This document shows, piece after piece, positions 7,221-15,975 of a DNA stretch of 64,000 nt. The notes under the pieces were generated by a model. That model saw only the letters and a list, made by a program, of their open reading frames with translations. It was not told the DNA's origin and made no database searches. Numbering within the stretch: the first letter of the stretch is position 1; the number at the start of each line of letters is the position of its first letter. The DNA comes from DATKUK01 sp035530655 (lineage in GTDB: Bacteria > Planctomycetota > Phycisphaerae > UBA1845 > DATKUK01): assembly GCA_035530655.1 (NCBI GenBank), contig DATKUK010000122.1, positions 62,001 to 126,000 of the forward strand, written 5' to 3'. A program made the position numbers and the translations under genes.

Positions 7221-8657
7221 CTAGACCCGCAGCGACGCGTCCTTGCCGATGGCCTTGCGGTAACGCCGGCGGATCGGGGTGACGACGTCGGCGATGAACC
7301 GGTCTACCTGTCTGGGCGCAAGTCCGACGAAGTTGCCGGCCTGCACGACGGCGTCGACATCAACCGCCTCGAATGCCGGATCGTTCTTGATTCTGGCCAG
7401 CAGGTCGTTGGCTCGACCGTAGTGCTTAACCTGCCTCGCCGCCGCGTGGGCGTGCGTGCGGATCCGCTCGTGCAGCGCCTGTCGGTCGCCGCCGGCCGCA
7501 GTCGCCGCCATGAGGACGGCCTCGGTTGCCATGAACGGCAGTTCCGCAGCCACCCTCGCTGCAATCACCTTGGGATAAACCACCAATCCCCGTGCGACGT
7601 TGGCCACGATCATCAGCATGCCATCGGTGGCCAGAAACGCTTCCGCCACCGCGATTCGTCGGTTCGACGAGTCGTCCAGCGACCGCTCAAGCCACTGCTC
7701 GGCGGCCGTTTGCATCGGCGAGGCTGCCAGGCTGATTACCAGCCGCGCCAGCCCGGTGGCGCGCTCGCAGCGCATGGGGTTTCGCTTGTAGGCCATGGCG
7801 CTGGAGCCCACTTGGGTGGTCTCGAAGGGCTCTTCGATTTCTTTGCCCCCGGCCAGTAACCTTATGTCGTTACAGAACTTATGGGCGCTCGTGGCAATCT
7901 GAGCCAGCGTGTTGACGATCTGGGCGTCGACTTTGCGAGAGTAGGTCTGGCCGGTAACCGGCTCGCACGCAGAGAACCCCATCTTCTTGGCTACCAACTT
8001 CTCGAGCCGATCGACCTTGGCCGCGCTGCCGTCGAAGAGCTGTAGGAAGCTGGCTTGGGTGCCGGTTGCTCCTCTCACGCCGCGGAACCGCAGCCCCGCA
8101 ATGCGGGCCTCGACCTCTTCCAGGTCGCGGACGAAGTCGTAGCACCAGTTCGCCGCCCGCTTGCCAACCGTCGTAAGCTGCGCCGGCTGGTAGTGCGTGA
8201 AGCCCAAGGTCGGCAAATCGCGATAGCGGCGGGCGAACTTGCCCAGGGCGTCGATCACGTTGACCAGCCAGTCGCGGACTAGCTCCAGCGCTTCGCGGAG
8301 AATGACCAGATCGGCGTTGTCGGTGATGTCACAACTGGTCGCCCCCATATGCAGGATGCCACGGGCAGCCGGCGCGACGTCGCCGTAGGCGTGCAGGTGG
8401 GCCATCACGTCGTGTCGCGTCTTCTGCTCGTAGCGGGCGGCCTTGGCCAGATCGATCTTTTCCATTCCGCGGCGTAGCTCGGTGAGCTGTTTGCTGGTGA
8501 TGGGCAGGCCCAACTGCTTCTGCGCTTCGGCCAGCGCCAGCCATACTCGCCGCCAAGTCAGCACGCGGTGGTGCTGACTGAAGAGCGTCGCCATGGCCGG
8601 CGAGGCGTTCCTCGTCACAAGGGGGCTCTCATATCGATGCTTCTGTTGTTTTTTCAC
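7221..8657 (-). CDS. purB: Adenylosuccinate lyase
   Basis: This 478-residue cytoplasmic enzyme of the fumarase/aspartase superfamily splits adenylosuccinate and SAICAR in purine synthesis. The signature loop 'GSSAMAYKRNPMRCER' (around residue 290) contains the catalytic serine. 'GATSCDITDNADLV' and 'LPTLGFTHYQPAQLTTVGKR' supply the substrate-binding and general-acid histidine regions. The N-terminus 'YESPLVTRNASPAMATLFS' and the length match the eukaryote-like PurB subgroup. The gene is monocistronic and converges with the AhbA-AhbB gene. purQ and hpt are elsewhere in the window, not in an operon with it. Confidence 0.96.
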   Translation of the reverse strand: MKKQQKHRYESPLVTRNASPAMATLFSQHHRVLTWRRVWLALAEAQKQLGLPITSKQLTELRRGMEKIDLAKAARYEQKTRHDVMAHLHAYGDVAPAARGILHMGATSCDITDNADLVILREALELVRDWLVNVIDALGKFARRYRDLPTLGFTHYQPAQLTTVGKRAANWCYDFVRDLEEVEARIAGLRFRGVRGATGTQASFLQLFDGSAAKVDRLEKLVAKKMGFSACEPVTGQTYSRKVDAQIVNTLAQIATSAHKFCNDIRLLAGGKEIEEPFETTQVGSSAMAYKRNPMRCERATGLARLVISLAASPMQTAAEQWLERSLDDSSNRRIAVAEAFLATDGMLMIVANVARGLVVYPKVIAARVAAELPFMATEAVLMAATAAGGDRQALHERIRTHAHAAARQVKHYGRANDLLARIKNDPAFEAVDVDAVVQAGNFVGLAPRQVDRFIADVVTPIRRRYRKAIGKDASLRV

Positions 8658-8862
8658 GTGGTCGCTCCGTTGCCAGACTGGTCAGCGGACGGCCCATGGT
8701 AATCGCCACGGGTGGGTCGGCCAAGCGGGAATTGTCCGGCAGGCAGGACGGGCCCGGCCGTGGGGATACATTGACCGGCAACCGAGTAGGGGCCAAGATG
8801 GTATATGAGGTTATCGGGTCAAGGTGGCGGGGAACCGTACATCATTGGGTGCGTCGAACTCT

Positions 8863-9489
8863 ATGAGCGAACCCGAGGCGTCACCGGCTGTTACGGCTGT
8901 CAGTTTTGACGATCTGTCGCTGGTGCGTCAGGCGCAGGCGGGCGATGCCGGGGCCTTCGCGCAGTTGGTCGCCAAGTACCAGGGCAGGGTTTACAACGTC
9001 TGCCTGCGGATCTCGGGCCATCCGGAGGACGCACGCGATCTGACGCAGGAGGCTTTCTTGAGGGCCTACGCATCCATCGGCGGTTTCAGGCACCGCAGCA
9101 GCTTCTATACGTGGCTGTTTCGCATCGCCACGAACGTGGCCATCAGCCATCAGCGGCAGGTCCGGCGAACCGTGACGCTGCCGTTCGATCCCGGCGAGGA
9201 GGCGCAACTCGGCCGCCAGGCACGAGGGCTGACGCAGAAGGCGGGCAACCCGTCGAGCGGGCCTTCCGAGCGACTCAGTCGGCGTGAGGCCGATCAACTC
9301 GTCGCTGCGGCGCTGCTGGAACTGGATGAGCAGCACCGGGCGGTCGTGGTTCTCCGTGATGTAGAGGGCTTGGACTATCAGCAGATCGCGGACGTGTTGG
9401 AGGTGGCCACCGGGACGGTGAAATCGCGGCTGCACCGCGCGCGGAAGATGTTGCGCGAGCGACTCTCCCCGCTTTTGGAGATTGAATAG
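8863..9489 (+). CDS. RNA polymerase sigma factor, ECF subfamily
   Basis: This sigma-70 family regulator of about 208 residues shows region 2 in 'QAGDAGAFAQLVAKYQGRVYNVCLRISGHPEDARDLTQEAFLRAYASIGGFRHRSSFYTWLFRIATN' and region 4 in 'LLELDEQHRAVVVLRDVEGLDYQQIADVLEVATGTVKSRLHRARKMLRE'. The helix-turn-helix is therefore intact. Region 3 is absent, as usual in ECF factors. The ATG at 8863 was chosen; an in-frame GTG at 8824 would add 13 residues, and neither has a strong ribosome site. The anti-sigma gene follows after 3 bases, so the pair is cotranscribed and this factor is probably held inactive at the membrane. Confidence 0.93.
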   Translation: MSEPEASPAVTAVSFDDLSLVRQAQAGDAGAFAQLVAKYQGRVYNVCLRISGHPEDARDLTQEAFLRAYASIGGFRHRSSFYTWLFRIATNVAISHQRQVRRTVTLPFDPGEEAQLGRQARGLTQKAGNPSSGPSERLSRREADQLVAAALLELDEQHRAVVVLRDVEGLDYQQIADVLEVATGTVKSRLHRARKMLRERLSPLLEIE

Positions 9490-9492
9490 CCT

Positions 9493-11046
9493 GTGGACCC
9501 GCAGCAGCGTGAAAAGTTGGAAGAGCAGATCTCGGCCTATCTCGACGGCGAGCTGAGTGAGAAGGAAGCGGCTGAGCTGGAGAGGCTGCTCGCCGATTCG
9601 GGCGAGGCGCGCCAGGTGCTGGGCGAGTTCGAGCGTACCGTTTCGCTGGTGCGTGGGCTGCCGCGACAGCAACCGCCGGACGATCTATACGAGGCGGTAA
9701 CCTCACAACTCGAACGGGCCGCTCTGCTCGAGCCGACTGACGCGGGCGCGCCGGCCCGGTCGGCGCTGGACCGATGGGGTCGTCTGCGGCGGTTCGCGTC
9801 GGTTGCAGCGGTGCTCGTGGCCGCGGTTGGCATCGGCTATCTGACCATCACGGGCAACGGCAAGGGGCAGCGCGGGCCGGCCAAGCAGGAGGCCGAGCTG
9901 CAACTGGCTGAGGCGGATCGCAGCGAGGAAGTCGGACGGCAGATGCAGGTCGCTGCTGCCCCCGCCGACAGATCGGAGGCGGACGCGGCGTCCGATCGAC
10001 CGGTCAGAGCGAGGGGCATTGCGCTCGAGCAATCGGTGTCGAAAGAGGTCGAGGCGCTTGCGGCGGCACCGCCCGAGACCGCTACCCCGCAAGTTCAACT
10101 GCCCTCGAAGGCGCCGCCACCACCGGCTAGGCAACCCGTGCCCAAACCGGTGTCCGGGGTCGTGGAACGCGTCGCCTCGGCCCTGCAATCGGCGAGGCGA
10201 CCGGCTGCATCGGCGGTAGAGCGGGGAACGAAGACGGCGGATGCGGCAAAGCTGTCCGAGGCCATCGGCGACCGCGTGGTTCCGCTACCGACCCAGGCGC
10301 AACAGGTGACGATGCTGGTAACAGCTCAACGGGGCAAGCCGGTCTGGCAGGCGTCGTTAGAGCTTTCACAAGCACTTGCCGAAGAGGGCGTTACGTTGCT
10401 GCCGGTGGCCTCATCGGATCGTGGGGCCGGCGGGCGGGCGCAACTGTACTACGGGGCGGGCTATGAGGTGAAGGCGGATCAGCCTGGCCTGCCGCTGTAT
10501 CGATTCCGCGCCTCGCCCGAGCAGGTCGCTCGGCTGAGCAACCGGGTTGCATCGGTTCGCGGGGTGCAGGTCGATGTGCAGGGGACAGGCGGCGAGACGA
10601 GCGATTTTGCGGCCGACACCGAAGCGGAGGAATCGGTGCTTGGTCGGCAAGGCGGCGGCGCGCCGGCGGGGCAGCAAGCACGCCAGACGGTCGAGCTGAG
10701 CAAAGGTGTTCCGGCCCGGTCGGCGGACGTCGAGGGCGTTGCACTTGGGATGCCGTTGGATGCTGATTCGAACGTGCCCACCGAGGCGGACGAGGCCGCG
10801 CCGCGTAGAGCGGGTGGGCAGCACTTGAAGCGACGTTTCGCCGCGGGGACGTTCGAAACGGGTACCGCTACAACACAACCTGCGCCAGTTGCGCACAGAG
10901 AACTGACGCGCGGTCAAGACGTTGCCGGCGTGCCGGTCGAGATGGCCGAGAAGCTGGGTGCGGCCGATACGCAGCCATCGCAGGTCGCGGCTGAGGTTGA
11001 GGTCACAGTTCTGATCCGCTCGCTTGGGCAGCAGCGCGAGCGGTAG
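9493..11046 (+). CDS. Putative membrane anti-sigma factor with long periplasmic region
   Basis: This 517-residue protein starts at GTG 3 bases after the sigma factor stop. Residues 5-75 resemble the anti-sigma domain: 'ISAYLDGELSEKEAAELERLLADSGEARQVLGEFERTVSLVRGLP'. It has none of the His/Cys ligands of zinc anti-sigma domains. One membrane segment covers about residues 101-119. The remaining 400 residues are predicted periplasmic. They are rich in Ala, Pro and Gln, with one ordered-looking stretch (about 265-370) containing 'QQVTMLVTAQRGKPVWQASLELSQAL' and 'FRASPEQVARLSNRVASVRGVQVDV'. That domain was not recognised. Its function is inferred from position and N-terminal pattern. Confidence 0.75.
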   Translation: MDPQQREKLEEQISAYLDGELSEKEAAELERLLADSGEARQVLGEFERTVSLVRGLPRQQPPDDLYEAVTSQLERAALLEPTDAGAPARSALDRWGRLRRFASVAAVLVAAVGIGYLTITGNGKGQRGPAKQEAELQLAEADRSEEVGRQMQVAAAPADRSEADAASDRPVRARGIALEQSVSKEVEALAAAPPETATPQVQLPSKAPPPPARQPVPKPVSGVVERVASALQSARRPAASAVERGTKTADAAKLSEAIGDRVVPLPTQAQQVTMLVTAQRGKPVWQASLELSQALAEEGVTLLPVASSDRGAGGRAQLYYGAGYEVKADQPGLPLYRFRASPEQVARLSNRVASVRGVQVDVQGTGGETSDFAADTEAEESVLGRQGGGAPAGQQARQTVELSKGVPARSADVEGVALGMPLDADSNVPTEADEAAPRRAGGQHLKRRFAAGTFETGTATTQPAPVAHRELTRGQDVAGVPVEMAEKLGAADTQPSQVAAEVEVTVLIRSLGQQRER

Positions 11047-11074
11047 CCTCTACGTATGATATTCCATTGCGTCG

Positions 11075-11791
11075 CTAGCGATGCCCACCCGCCGGAAGGG
11101 CGGCGCCGGTGGTGATCCCCCCAGCCGGCGACGCAAGGAACAGAATGGCCTCGGCGATCTGTTCGGGCTTGGGCCATTTGTCGTGGTCGGCGTTGGGCAT
11201 GGCTTTGCGGTTGGCCGGCGTGTCGAACACGCTTGGCAGGACCGCATTGCAGGTGATGCCGCTTCCCTTCAACTCGGCTGCCAGCGCTCGGGTCAGGGCG
11301 AGGACGGCCGCCTTACTGGCGACGTAGGCAGCCATCTTGCCCGGCGCGTCAACGGCGGCCTGCGCCGAGACGTTGACGATGCGCCCGTATCTGGCGGCAC
11401 GCATCCGCTCGACGGCCTGGCGGCAGTTCAGAAAGGCGCTCTTGGCGTTGAGGTCCATCATGGCGTCCCAGCCCTGCGCCTGAATCTGCTCGATCGGGTC
11501 GGCGTGGTAGCCTCCGGCGAGGTTGCACAGAATGGCAGGCCCGGCGCCGTGCTCGTCGACAGCGCGGTAGAGCCCGATAACCTGCTCGGGGTCGGTGACG
11601 TCGACCTTGTGCAGAATCAGACGATCGGCTGCGTCGCCGACAGAGTCACGCAGGCGACTGGCCTCGTGGTCGGCGATGTATGTGACGTGGCACGTCGCGC
11701 CGCAGGCCAGCAGCCGTTTCGTGACAGCCGATCCGAGGGCGCCCGTTCCACCTGTGATGACCGCGACTTGTCCGGCAAGATCGATTTGCAT
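11075..11791 (-). CDS. Short-chain dehydrogenase/reductase (SDR)
   Basis: This 238-residue Rossmann-fold oxidoreductase has the NAD(P) motif 'TGGTGALGSAV' at residues 13-23, 'NLAGG' in place of NNAG, the serine strand 'IVNVSAQAA', and the catalytic 'YVASK'. The C-terminus 'EAILFLASPAGGITTGAALPAGGHR' is standard for the classical family. The ATG at 11791 has GGAGG upstream and was preferred to a much earlier in-frame start at 12067, which would overlap murJ on the other strand. It is a single gene in the minus direction between the anti-sigma gene and murJ. Substrate is not predictable from sequence. Confidence 0.88.
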   Translation of the reverse strand: MQIDLAGQVAVITGGTGALGSAVTKRLLACGATCHVTYIADHEASRLRDSVGDAADRLILHKVDVTDPEQVIGLYRAVDEHGAGPAILCNLAGGYHADPIEQIQAQGWDAMMDLNAKSAFLNCRQAVERMRAARYGRIVNVSAQAAVDAPGKMAAYVASKAAVLALTRALAAELKGSGITCNAVLPSVFDTPANRKAMPNADHDKWPKPEQIAEAILFLASPAGGITTGAALPAGGHR

Positions 11792-11930
11792 GGGATAGCC
11801 TCCCTTGTTCGACCTGCGACTCGGTTGATGCCCTTGTGTGCCCGTATCTAAACACTGCGCGGCCCAGGCGGCAAGCGGCGGCTGCGCGATGCGCTTCCCA
11901 AGGCGATGCGTGCCCGCCATACTGGCGGCC

Positions 11931-13559
11931 ATGGCCAGAACCAAGGGGATGCTCGGGTCAGCCAAGGTGGTTATGGGGTTTACGTTGGTGTCGCGCGTCA
12001 CGGGGCTGGTGCGCGACTCGGCGCTCGCAGCGGTGTTCGGTGTGGGGTGGGTGGCCGATGCGTTCAACTACGGATTCATGATTCCTAACCTCTTTCGTAG
12101 GCTTTTCGGCGAAGGGGCCCTGTCGGCGGTCTTTGTGCCGGTTTTCACTCAGTCACTCGACCAGGACGGGCGAGAGTCGGCCTGGGAGTTGGCGGGGCGC
12201 GTGTTCAGCCTGCTGGTGGTGGTGCTAATCGGCCTGGCCGTGGTGGTGGAGGGGGTGGTCCTGGCGGTGTATATGCTGCGGCCGGGGCCGCTGGTGTACT
12301 CGCTGACGGCGATCATGTTGCCGTTCATGATCGGTATCTGTCTGGTGGCGCTGTTTTCCAGCCTGCTGAACTGCCTGAATCACTTCGCGGCGCCGGCCTT
12401 CGTTCCGGTGATTCTCAACCTGTGCATGATCGCGGGCATTTACCTGATCGGTCCGGCCTTTGGCGACGCCTTGGAGCTGCGTGTCTATGGGGTGGCCGTC
12501 GGTGTCTTGGCCGCCAGCGCGGTGCAACTACTGTTTCTCTGGCCGGTGCTGCGCCGTCACGGGGTTAGGCTGAGATGGGGTCTGACGCTGGGGGATCCCA
12601 GGCTCAGGAGAATCATGCGGCTGTTGCTGCCGATGAGCCTGGCCAGCGGGGCGCTGCTGATCAGCGCATGGCTGGACGGGCAGATATGCCTGATGATGAC
12701 GGCCGGCCAAGGCGACCATGCCACGTTTCGTTTTCTGGGTCGGGACGTGGCATACCCGCTACAGGAGGGTGCCTGGACAGCTGTTTGCTATGCGCGCCGG
12801 CTTCATCAGTTTCCGTTGGGCGTCCTGGCCATCTCGCTGGCGACGGCCGCCTTTCCTTTGTTCAGTCGGCACGCGGCACGCGGCAGGACGGATGAGTTGG
12901 GCGATGCCGTCTCGGGCGCGGTTCGCATTGCGCTATTTGAGGGCATACCGGTCGGCGTGCTCATGATTGTGCTGGCTGAGCCGATCATCAGTCTGATCTT
13001 CGAGCGGTATCAGTTCACCCACGCGGCGACGCTGCGCACGGCGCGGGTGTTGAGCTGCTTTGGCTTGGGCATGTGGGCGTTCTGCACACATCACATTGTG
13101 CTGCGTGGTTTCTACAGTCTTCAGGACCAACTCACGCCGCTTAAGATTGGGGCGAGTCTGGTTGCGGTGAACCTGGCGCTTAATCTCGTGCTGATCTGGC
13201 ACCCGGGGTTGCGTGAGGCGGCATTTGCCCTGAGCAGCTCTGTCACATCATCCGTAGCCGTCATGGTCGGCTTATGGCTGCTTAGCCGGCGGGTGGGCAA
13301 GGGCCTGAACCTGCGCCGGATCGGTACTTCGCTCGCGCGGATCGTTCTGGCATCCGCGGCGGCCGGTGTGGCGGGATGGGCGACGGACCAGGCCATTGTG
13401 CAGTATGGTGCTGATTCTGCCGGATCGCTGGTGTTTCGGCTGGCCCGAGGTCTGGTGCCGCTGGGCGTGGCGGTGCTGGCGTATCTTCTGGCCGCTTGGG
13501 CTTTGCGGGCGCCTGAGCTTCATGCGCTGCTGGCTCGCGACCGAGAAGCGGGGCTCTGA
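11931..13559 (+). CDS. murJ: Lipid II flippase MurJ (MviN family)
   Basis: This 542-residue polytopic membrane protein has about 14 hydrophobic segments. The N-terminus 'GSAKVVMGFTLVSRVTGLVRDSALAAVFGVGWVADAFNYGFMIPNLFRRLFGEGALSAVFVPVF' matches MurJ almost word for word, including the Arg residues of the central cavity and the 'PNLFRRLFGEGA' motif. MurJ moves lipid II across the inner membrane for peptidoglycan synthesis. It therefore complements the mraY-murG-ftsW genes of the cluster at 18-35 kb, but it is not part of that operon. The ATG at 11931 gives the usual start; an earlier in-frame codon would add 31 non-conserved residues. It converges with the response regulator gene. Confidence 0.95.
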   Translation: MARTKGMLGSAKVVMGFTLVSRVTGLVRDSALAAVFGVGWVADAFNYGFMIPNLFRRLFGEGALSAVFVPVFTQSLDQDGRESAWELAGRVFSLLVVVLIGLAVVVEGVVLAVYMLRPGPLVYSLTAIMLPFMIGICLVALFSSLLNCLNHFAAPAFVPVILNLCMIAGIYLIGPAFGDALELRVYGVAVGVLAASAVQLLFLWPVLRRHGVRLRWGLTLGDPRLRRIMRLLLPMSLASGALLISAWLDGQICLMMTAGQGDHATFRFLGRDVAYPLQEGAWTAVCYARRLHQFPLGVLAISLATAAFPLFSRHAARGRTDELGDAVSGAVRIALFEGIPVGVLMIVLAEPIISLIFERYQFTHAATLRTARVLSCFGLGMWAFCTHHIVLRGFYSLQDQLTPLKIGASLVAVNLALNLVLIWHPGLREAAFALSSSVTSSVAVMVGLWLLSRRVGKGLNLRRIGTSLARIVLASAAAGVAGWATDQAIVQYGADSAGSLVFRLARGLVPLGVAVLAYLLAAWALRAPELHALLARDREAGL

Positions 13560-13587
13560 TCGCCCGGACATGAGGCGGGCGGCGACC

Positions 13588-14556
13588 TCAGGAGGCGTCG
13601 GAGCCCAGCGGAAGCGCGGACATGTCCTGCTCCCATGCAAGTATTGCCACGCAGTTTTTGCCGCGTTGCTTGGCTAGGTAGAGCGCCCGATCGGCGTGGT
13701 CGATCACGTCTTCCGGAAGCGGCAGGGGTTCCTGGCCCGTGTAGCATGTTGCGCCGAAGCTTGACGTGAAGTGTACGTGTTTGCCGTCAACATCGAACGT
13801 GGCTTCCGACCATGCCTGCCGCAGCCGTTCGGCCAGCGCACTGACCCCTTCGATATCTGCATGCGGAAGAATCAGCGTAAACTCATCGCCTCCGTACCGG
13901 GCGACCAGGTCTTCCGGGCGCACGGCGCTGCGGAGATGCCTGGAGAAGCACTTGAGCACCTTATCACCGAACTGATGGCCGAAGGTGTCGTTGATGTCCT
14001 TGAAGCCGTCCACGTCGCACATGATGGCCGATACGGGATACGTGTGTCGCCGTGCCTCGGAGAGAATTTCGGGGATACGCTGATACAGCCGTCGGCGGTT
14101 TGCCAGACTGGTGAGCGTATCGACCATGGCCAACTGCTTGTAGGATTCGCGCAGACGCATTTGATTGAGCGCCGCCCGCACCCTGGCCAGCAAATCGACT
14201 CTGCTGAACGGCTTGGTGATGTAGTCGTTTGCCCCCGCGCCAAATCCCTCGGTGATGCTCTTGTCCTCGCGGCCCTCTGCGGTCAGGAAGATGATCGGTG
14301 TCTCGCTCGTCCGCGGGTTGTCGCGCAGGCGCCGGCAGGTTTCAAACCCGTCCATCTCGGGCATACGTATGTCCAGGAGGATCAAGTCGGGGGTGACCTC
14401 GTGGACGACCTCCAGGGCCTGCCGTCCGCTGATGGCTGTTGAAACGTCGAAGCCTTCGCGCTCCAACACCCTTTCCAGCAGCAGAAGATTGGTCCTGTCG
14501 TCGTCGACGGCGAGTATGCGCTCGTGCCGATGATTTGCTGGTGCCACGGAATTCAC
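13588..14556 (-). CDS. Response regulator with GGDEF output (PleD-like diguanylate cyclase)
   Basis: This protein of about 322 residues has a receiver domain, with the acidic pair in 'AVDDDRTN', phospho-acceptor Asp near residue 62 in 'LILLDIRMP', and Lys in 'DYITKPFS'. It is followed by a GGDEF domain with intact active site 'RYGGDEF' at about 222-226. The inhibitory c-di-GMP site RxxD ('RPED') lies exactly five residues before the GGDEF. It should therefore make c-di-GMP from two GTP on phosphorylation and be product-inhibited. GTG at 14556 is preceded by GGGGGA; an upstream ATG at 14592 has no ribosome site. No histidine kinase is adjacent. Confidence 0.92.
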   Translation of the reverse strand: MNSVAPANHRHERILAVDDDRTNLLLLERVLEREGFDVSTAISGRQALEVVHEVTPDLILLDIRMPEMDGFETCRRLRDNPRTSETPIIFLTAEGREDKSITEGFGAGANDYITKPFSRVDLLARVRAALNQMRLRESYKQLAMVDTLTSLANRRRLYQRIPEILSEARRHTYPVSAIMCDVDGFKDINDTFGHQFGDKVLKCFSRHLRSAVRPEDLVARYGGDEFTLILPHADIEGVSALAERLRQAWSEATFDVDGKHVHFTSSFGATCYTGQEPLPLPEDVIDHADRALYLAKQRGKNCVAILAWEQDMSALPLGSDAS

Positions 14557-14785
14557 CCGGTGCGTCCCCCACGTAACGTAACATGGACCCATGCCGTACC
14601 GGAGGCAAGCCGCAAGCCGGCTGTGCCCCTGTCAACGTATCGGCCAACTCGGCGCCTCGTTCAAGTGGACAGGCGGCATATCCTCACTCGGTTGAGTGCC
14701 TTGGTTGCCATCGCCTTGGCAGGGCATGAGAAAGGCGGATGGGTCCAAGTCGGGCGCGAGGCATTGTCGCAGTGCCGAGGACCGA

Positions 14786-14791
14786 TATAAT
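14786..14791 (+). promoter_or_regulatory. Candidate sigma70-type promoter of hpt, giving a leaderless or near-leaderless transcript
   Basis: A perfect -10 box TATAAT lies at 14786-14791, with a -35-like TTGTCG at 14764-14769 (16-base spacer). Transcription would start around 14797-14799, which is the ATG of hpt. No purine-rich ribosome site precedes that ATG, consistent with leaderless translation. This was seen by eye only. Confidence 0.5.
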
Positions 14792-14798
14792 TGCCACC

Positions 14799-15371
14799 AT
14801 GCAGGCGGATATCGAAAGGGTCCTGATCTCTCGCCGCCAAATCGCCGCCCGAGTCGGGGAGCTTGCCGACCAGATCAGTGGTCGGTATGCCCAGTATCCG
14901 GAGGGCCTCGTCATCGTCTCGGTGCTTGCCGGTGCTATGGTGTTTCTGGCCGACCTGATACGTCACCTGCCGTTGCGGATGCGAATCGCTTTGGTCGGGT
15001 TCTCCAGTTATCCGGGCCCAGCCACCGAGGCCGGCGATCTCACGTGCGTTTGTCCGCTTGACATAGACGTCGAGCGACGCCACGTTCTGGTGGTGGACGA
15101 CATTCTCGATACCGGTCGAACGTTGCGGCGGGTCGTGAGCGACCTGCGCCGCATGAAGCCTGCCAGCGTTCGTACATGTGTGTTGTTGCGCAAGCCCGGC
15201 AAGACCGAGGGCGATTTCGAGCCCGATTTCGTGGGCTTCGACATCGAGGACGTCTTCGTAGTGGGTTACGGCCTGGATTATGATGACCAATACCGCAACT
15301 GGCCCGATCTGGTTGTGCTCAAGCCCGAGTTGTACGGCGCTTCGCCTGCCGCCTGTGACCGGGCGAGCTGA
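14799..15371 (+). CDS. hpt: Hypoxanthine(-guanine) phosphoribosyltransferase
   Basis: This 190-residue purine salvage enzyme transfers phosphoribose from PRPP to hypoxanthine or guanine. The PRPP-binding loop 'VLVVDDILDTGRTL' lies at about residues 88-101. The early 'SVLAGAMVFLADLIRHL' is the family's PPi-binding region. The end 'VGFDIEDVFVVGYGLDYDDQYRNWPDLVVLKPE' is the base-binding hood and metal site characteristic of HPRT. The ATG at 14799 sits at the predicted transcription start. The PH-domain gene follows 43 bases downstream. With purB and purQ elsewhere, the window carries both salvage and de novo purine genes. Confidence 0.95.
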   Translation: MQADIERVLISRRQIAARVGELADQISGRYAQYPEGLVIVSVLAGAMVFLADLIRHLPLRMRIALVGFSSYPGPATEAGDLTCVCPLDIDVERRHVLVVDDILDTGRTLRRVVSDLRRMKPASVRTCVLLRKPGKTEGDFEPDFVGFDIEDVFVVGYGLDYDDQYRNWPDLVVLKPELYGASPAACDRAS

Positions 15372-15414
15372 AGGGGCGAGCCCGCAGCGTCCAGGCCGTC
15401 AGGCCCGGGCGCTC

Positions 15415-15975
15415 ATGGTGGAAGCACAGCCTCAAGCTGCCGGGTACGTGGCCGAGCATGCCGTGCCCGGTCACCTGTTGGATAGTGGCGAGATTGTCAT
15501 CCTGGCCATCAAACCTTCGCTATGGTTTATCCTGCTAACGGCCGGTCGGTGGCTGGCAGTGATTCTTGTGGCTCTGCTGCTGGCGATCAGGTTGCTGGAC
15601 TTGTCCGAGGTGCACGTATTCAGTCCGGTCAATCTGGTCAAGGTAGCGATGGTTGTGGCGGCCCTCCGCGTGGCCCATGATCTGCTGCAATGGGTGTCGC
15701 GTCTGTACGTGCTGACCAATCGTCGTGTGATGCGCATTCGCGGCGTCTTCAACGTGGACATCTTTGAGTGTCCGCTGGTCAAGATACAGAATACGTTCGT
15801 GACGTTGTCGATCATCCAGCGAGTGCTGCGGCTGGGGAGCCTCCATTTCGCCACCGCCGGCACGGGCCAGGTGGAGGCGAGCTGGCAACACGTCAGCCGC
15901 CCGCTCGAGGTACATCACAAGGTGCGTGAGACGATCCGCCGGGCGCAGAATCGAGGAGAGAACGACAGCCTATAG
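15415..15975 (+). CDS. Membrane protein with bacterial PH domain (YdbS/bPH-like)
   Basis: This 186-residue protein begins with a short soluble stretch and 'LLDSGEIVILAIKPSLWFILLTAGRWLAVILVALLLAI', followed by a second hydrophobic segment around residues 80-100. After the membrane part comes the bPH pattern 'LYVLTNRRVMRIRGVFNVDIFECPLVKIQNTFVTLSIIQRVLRLGSLHFATAG', where the 'YxLTNRRVxxxxG' motif is diagnostic. The family sits at the inner membrane with the PH fold in the cytoplasm; ligands are unknown. The ATG at 15415 was chosen because the upstream in-frame part overlaps hpt. Its stop overlaps the remnant MDR gene. Confidence 0.82.
   Translation: MVEAQPQAAGYVAEHAVPGHLLDSGEIVILAIKPSLWFILLTAGRWLAVILVALLLAIRLLDLSEVHVFSPVNLVKVAMVVAALRVAHDLLQWVSRLYVLTNRRVMRIRGVFNVDIFECPLVKIQNTFVTLSIIQRVLRLGSLHFATAGTGQVEASWQHVSRPLEVHHKVRETIRRAQNRGENDSL

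Noticed and set aside
12225..12807. Possible frameshift or second gene opposite murJ
   Set aside because: The murJ frame is continuous from 11931 to 13559 with family-like sequence throughout; the antisense frames are shadows.
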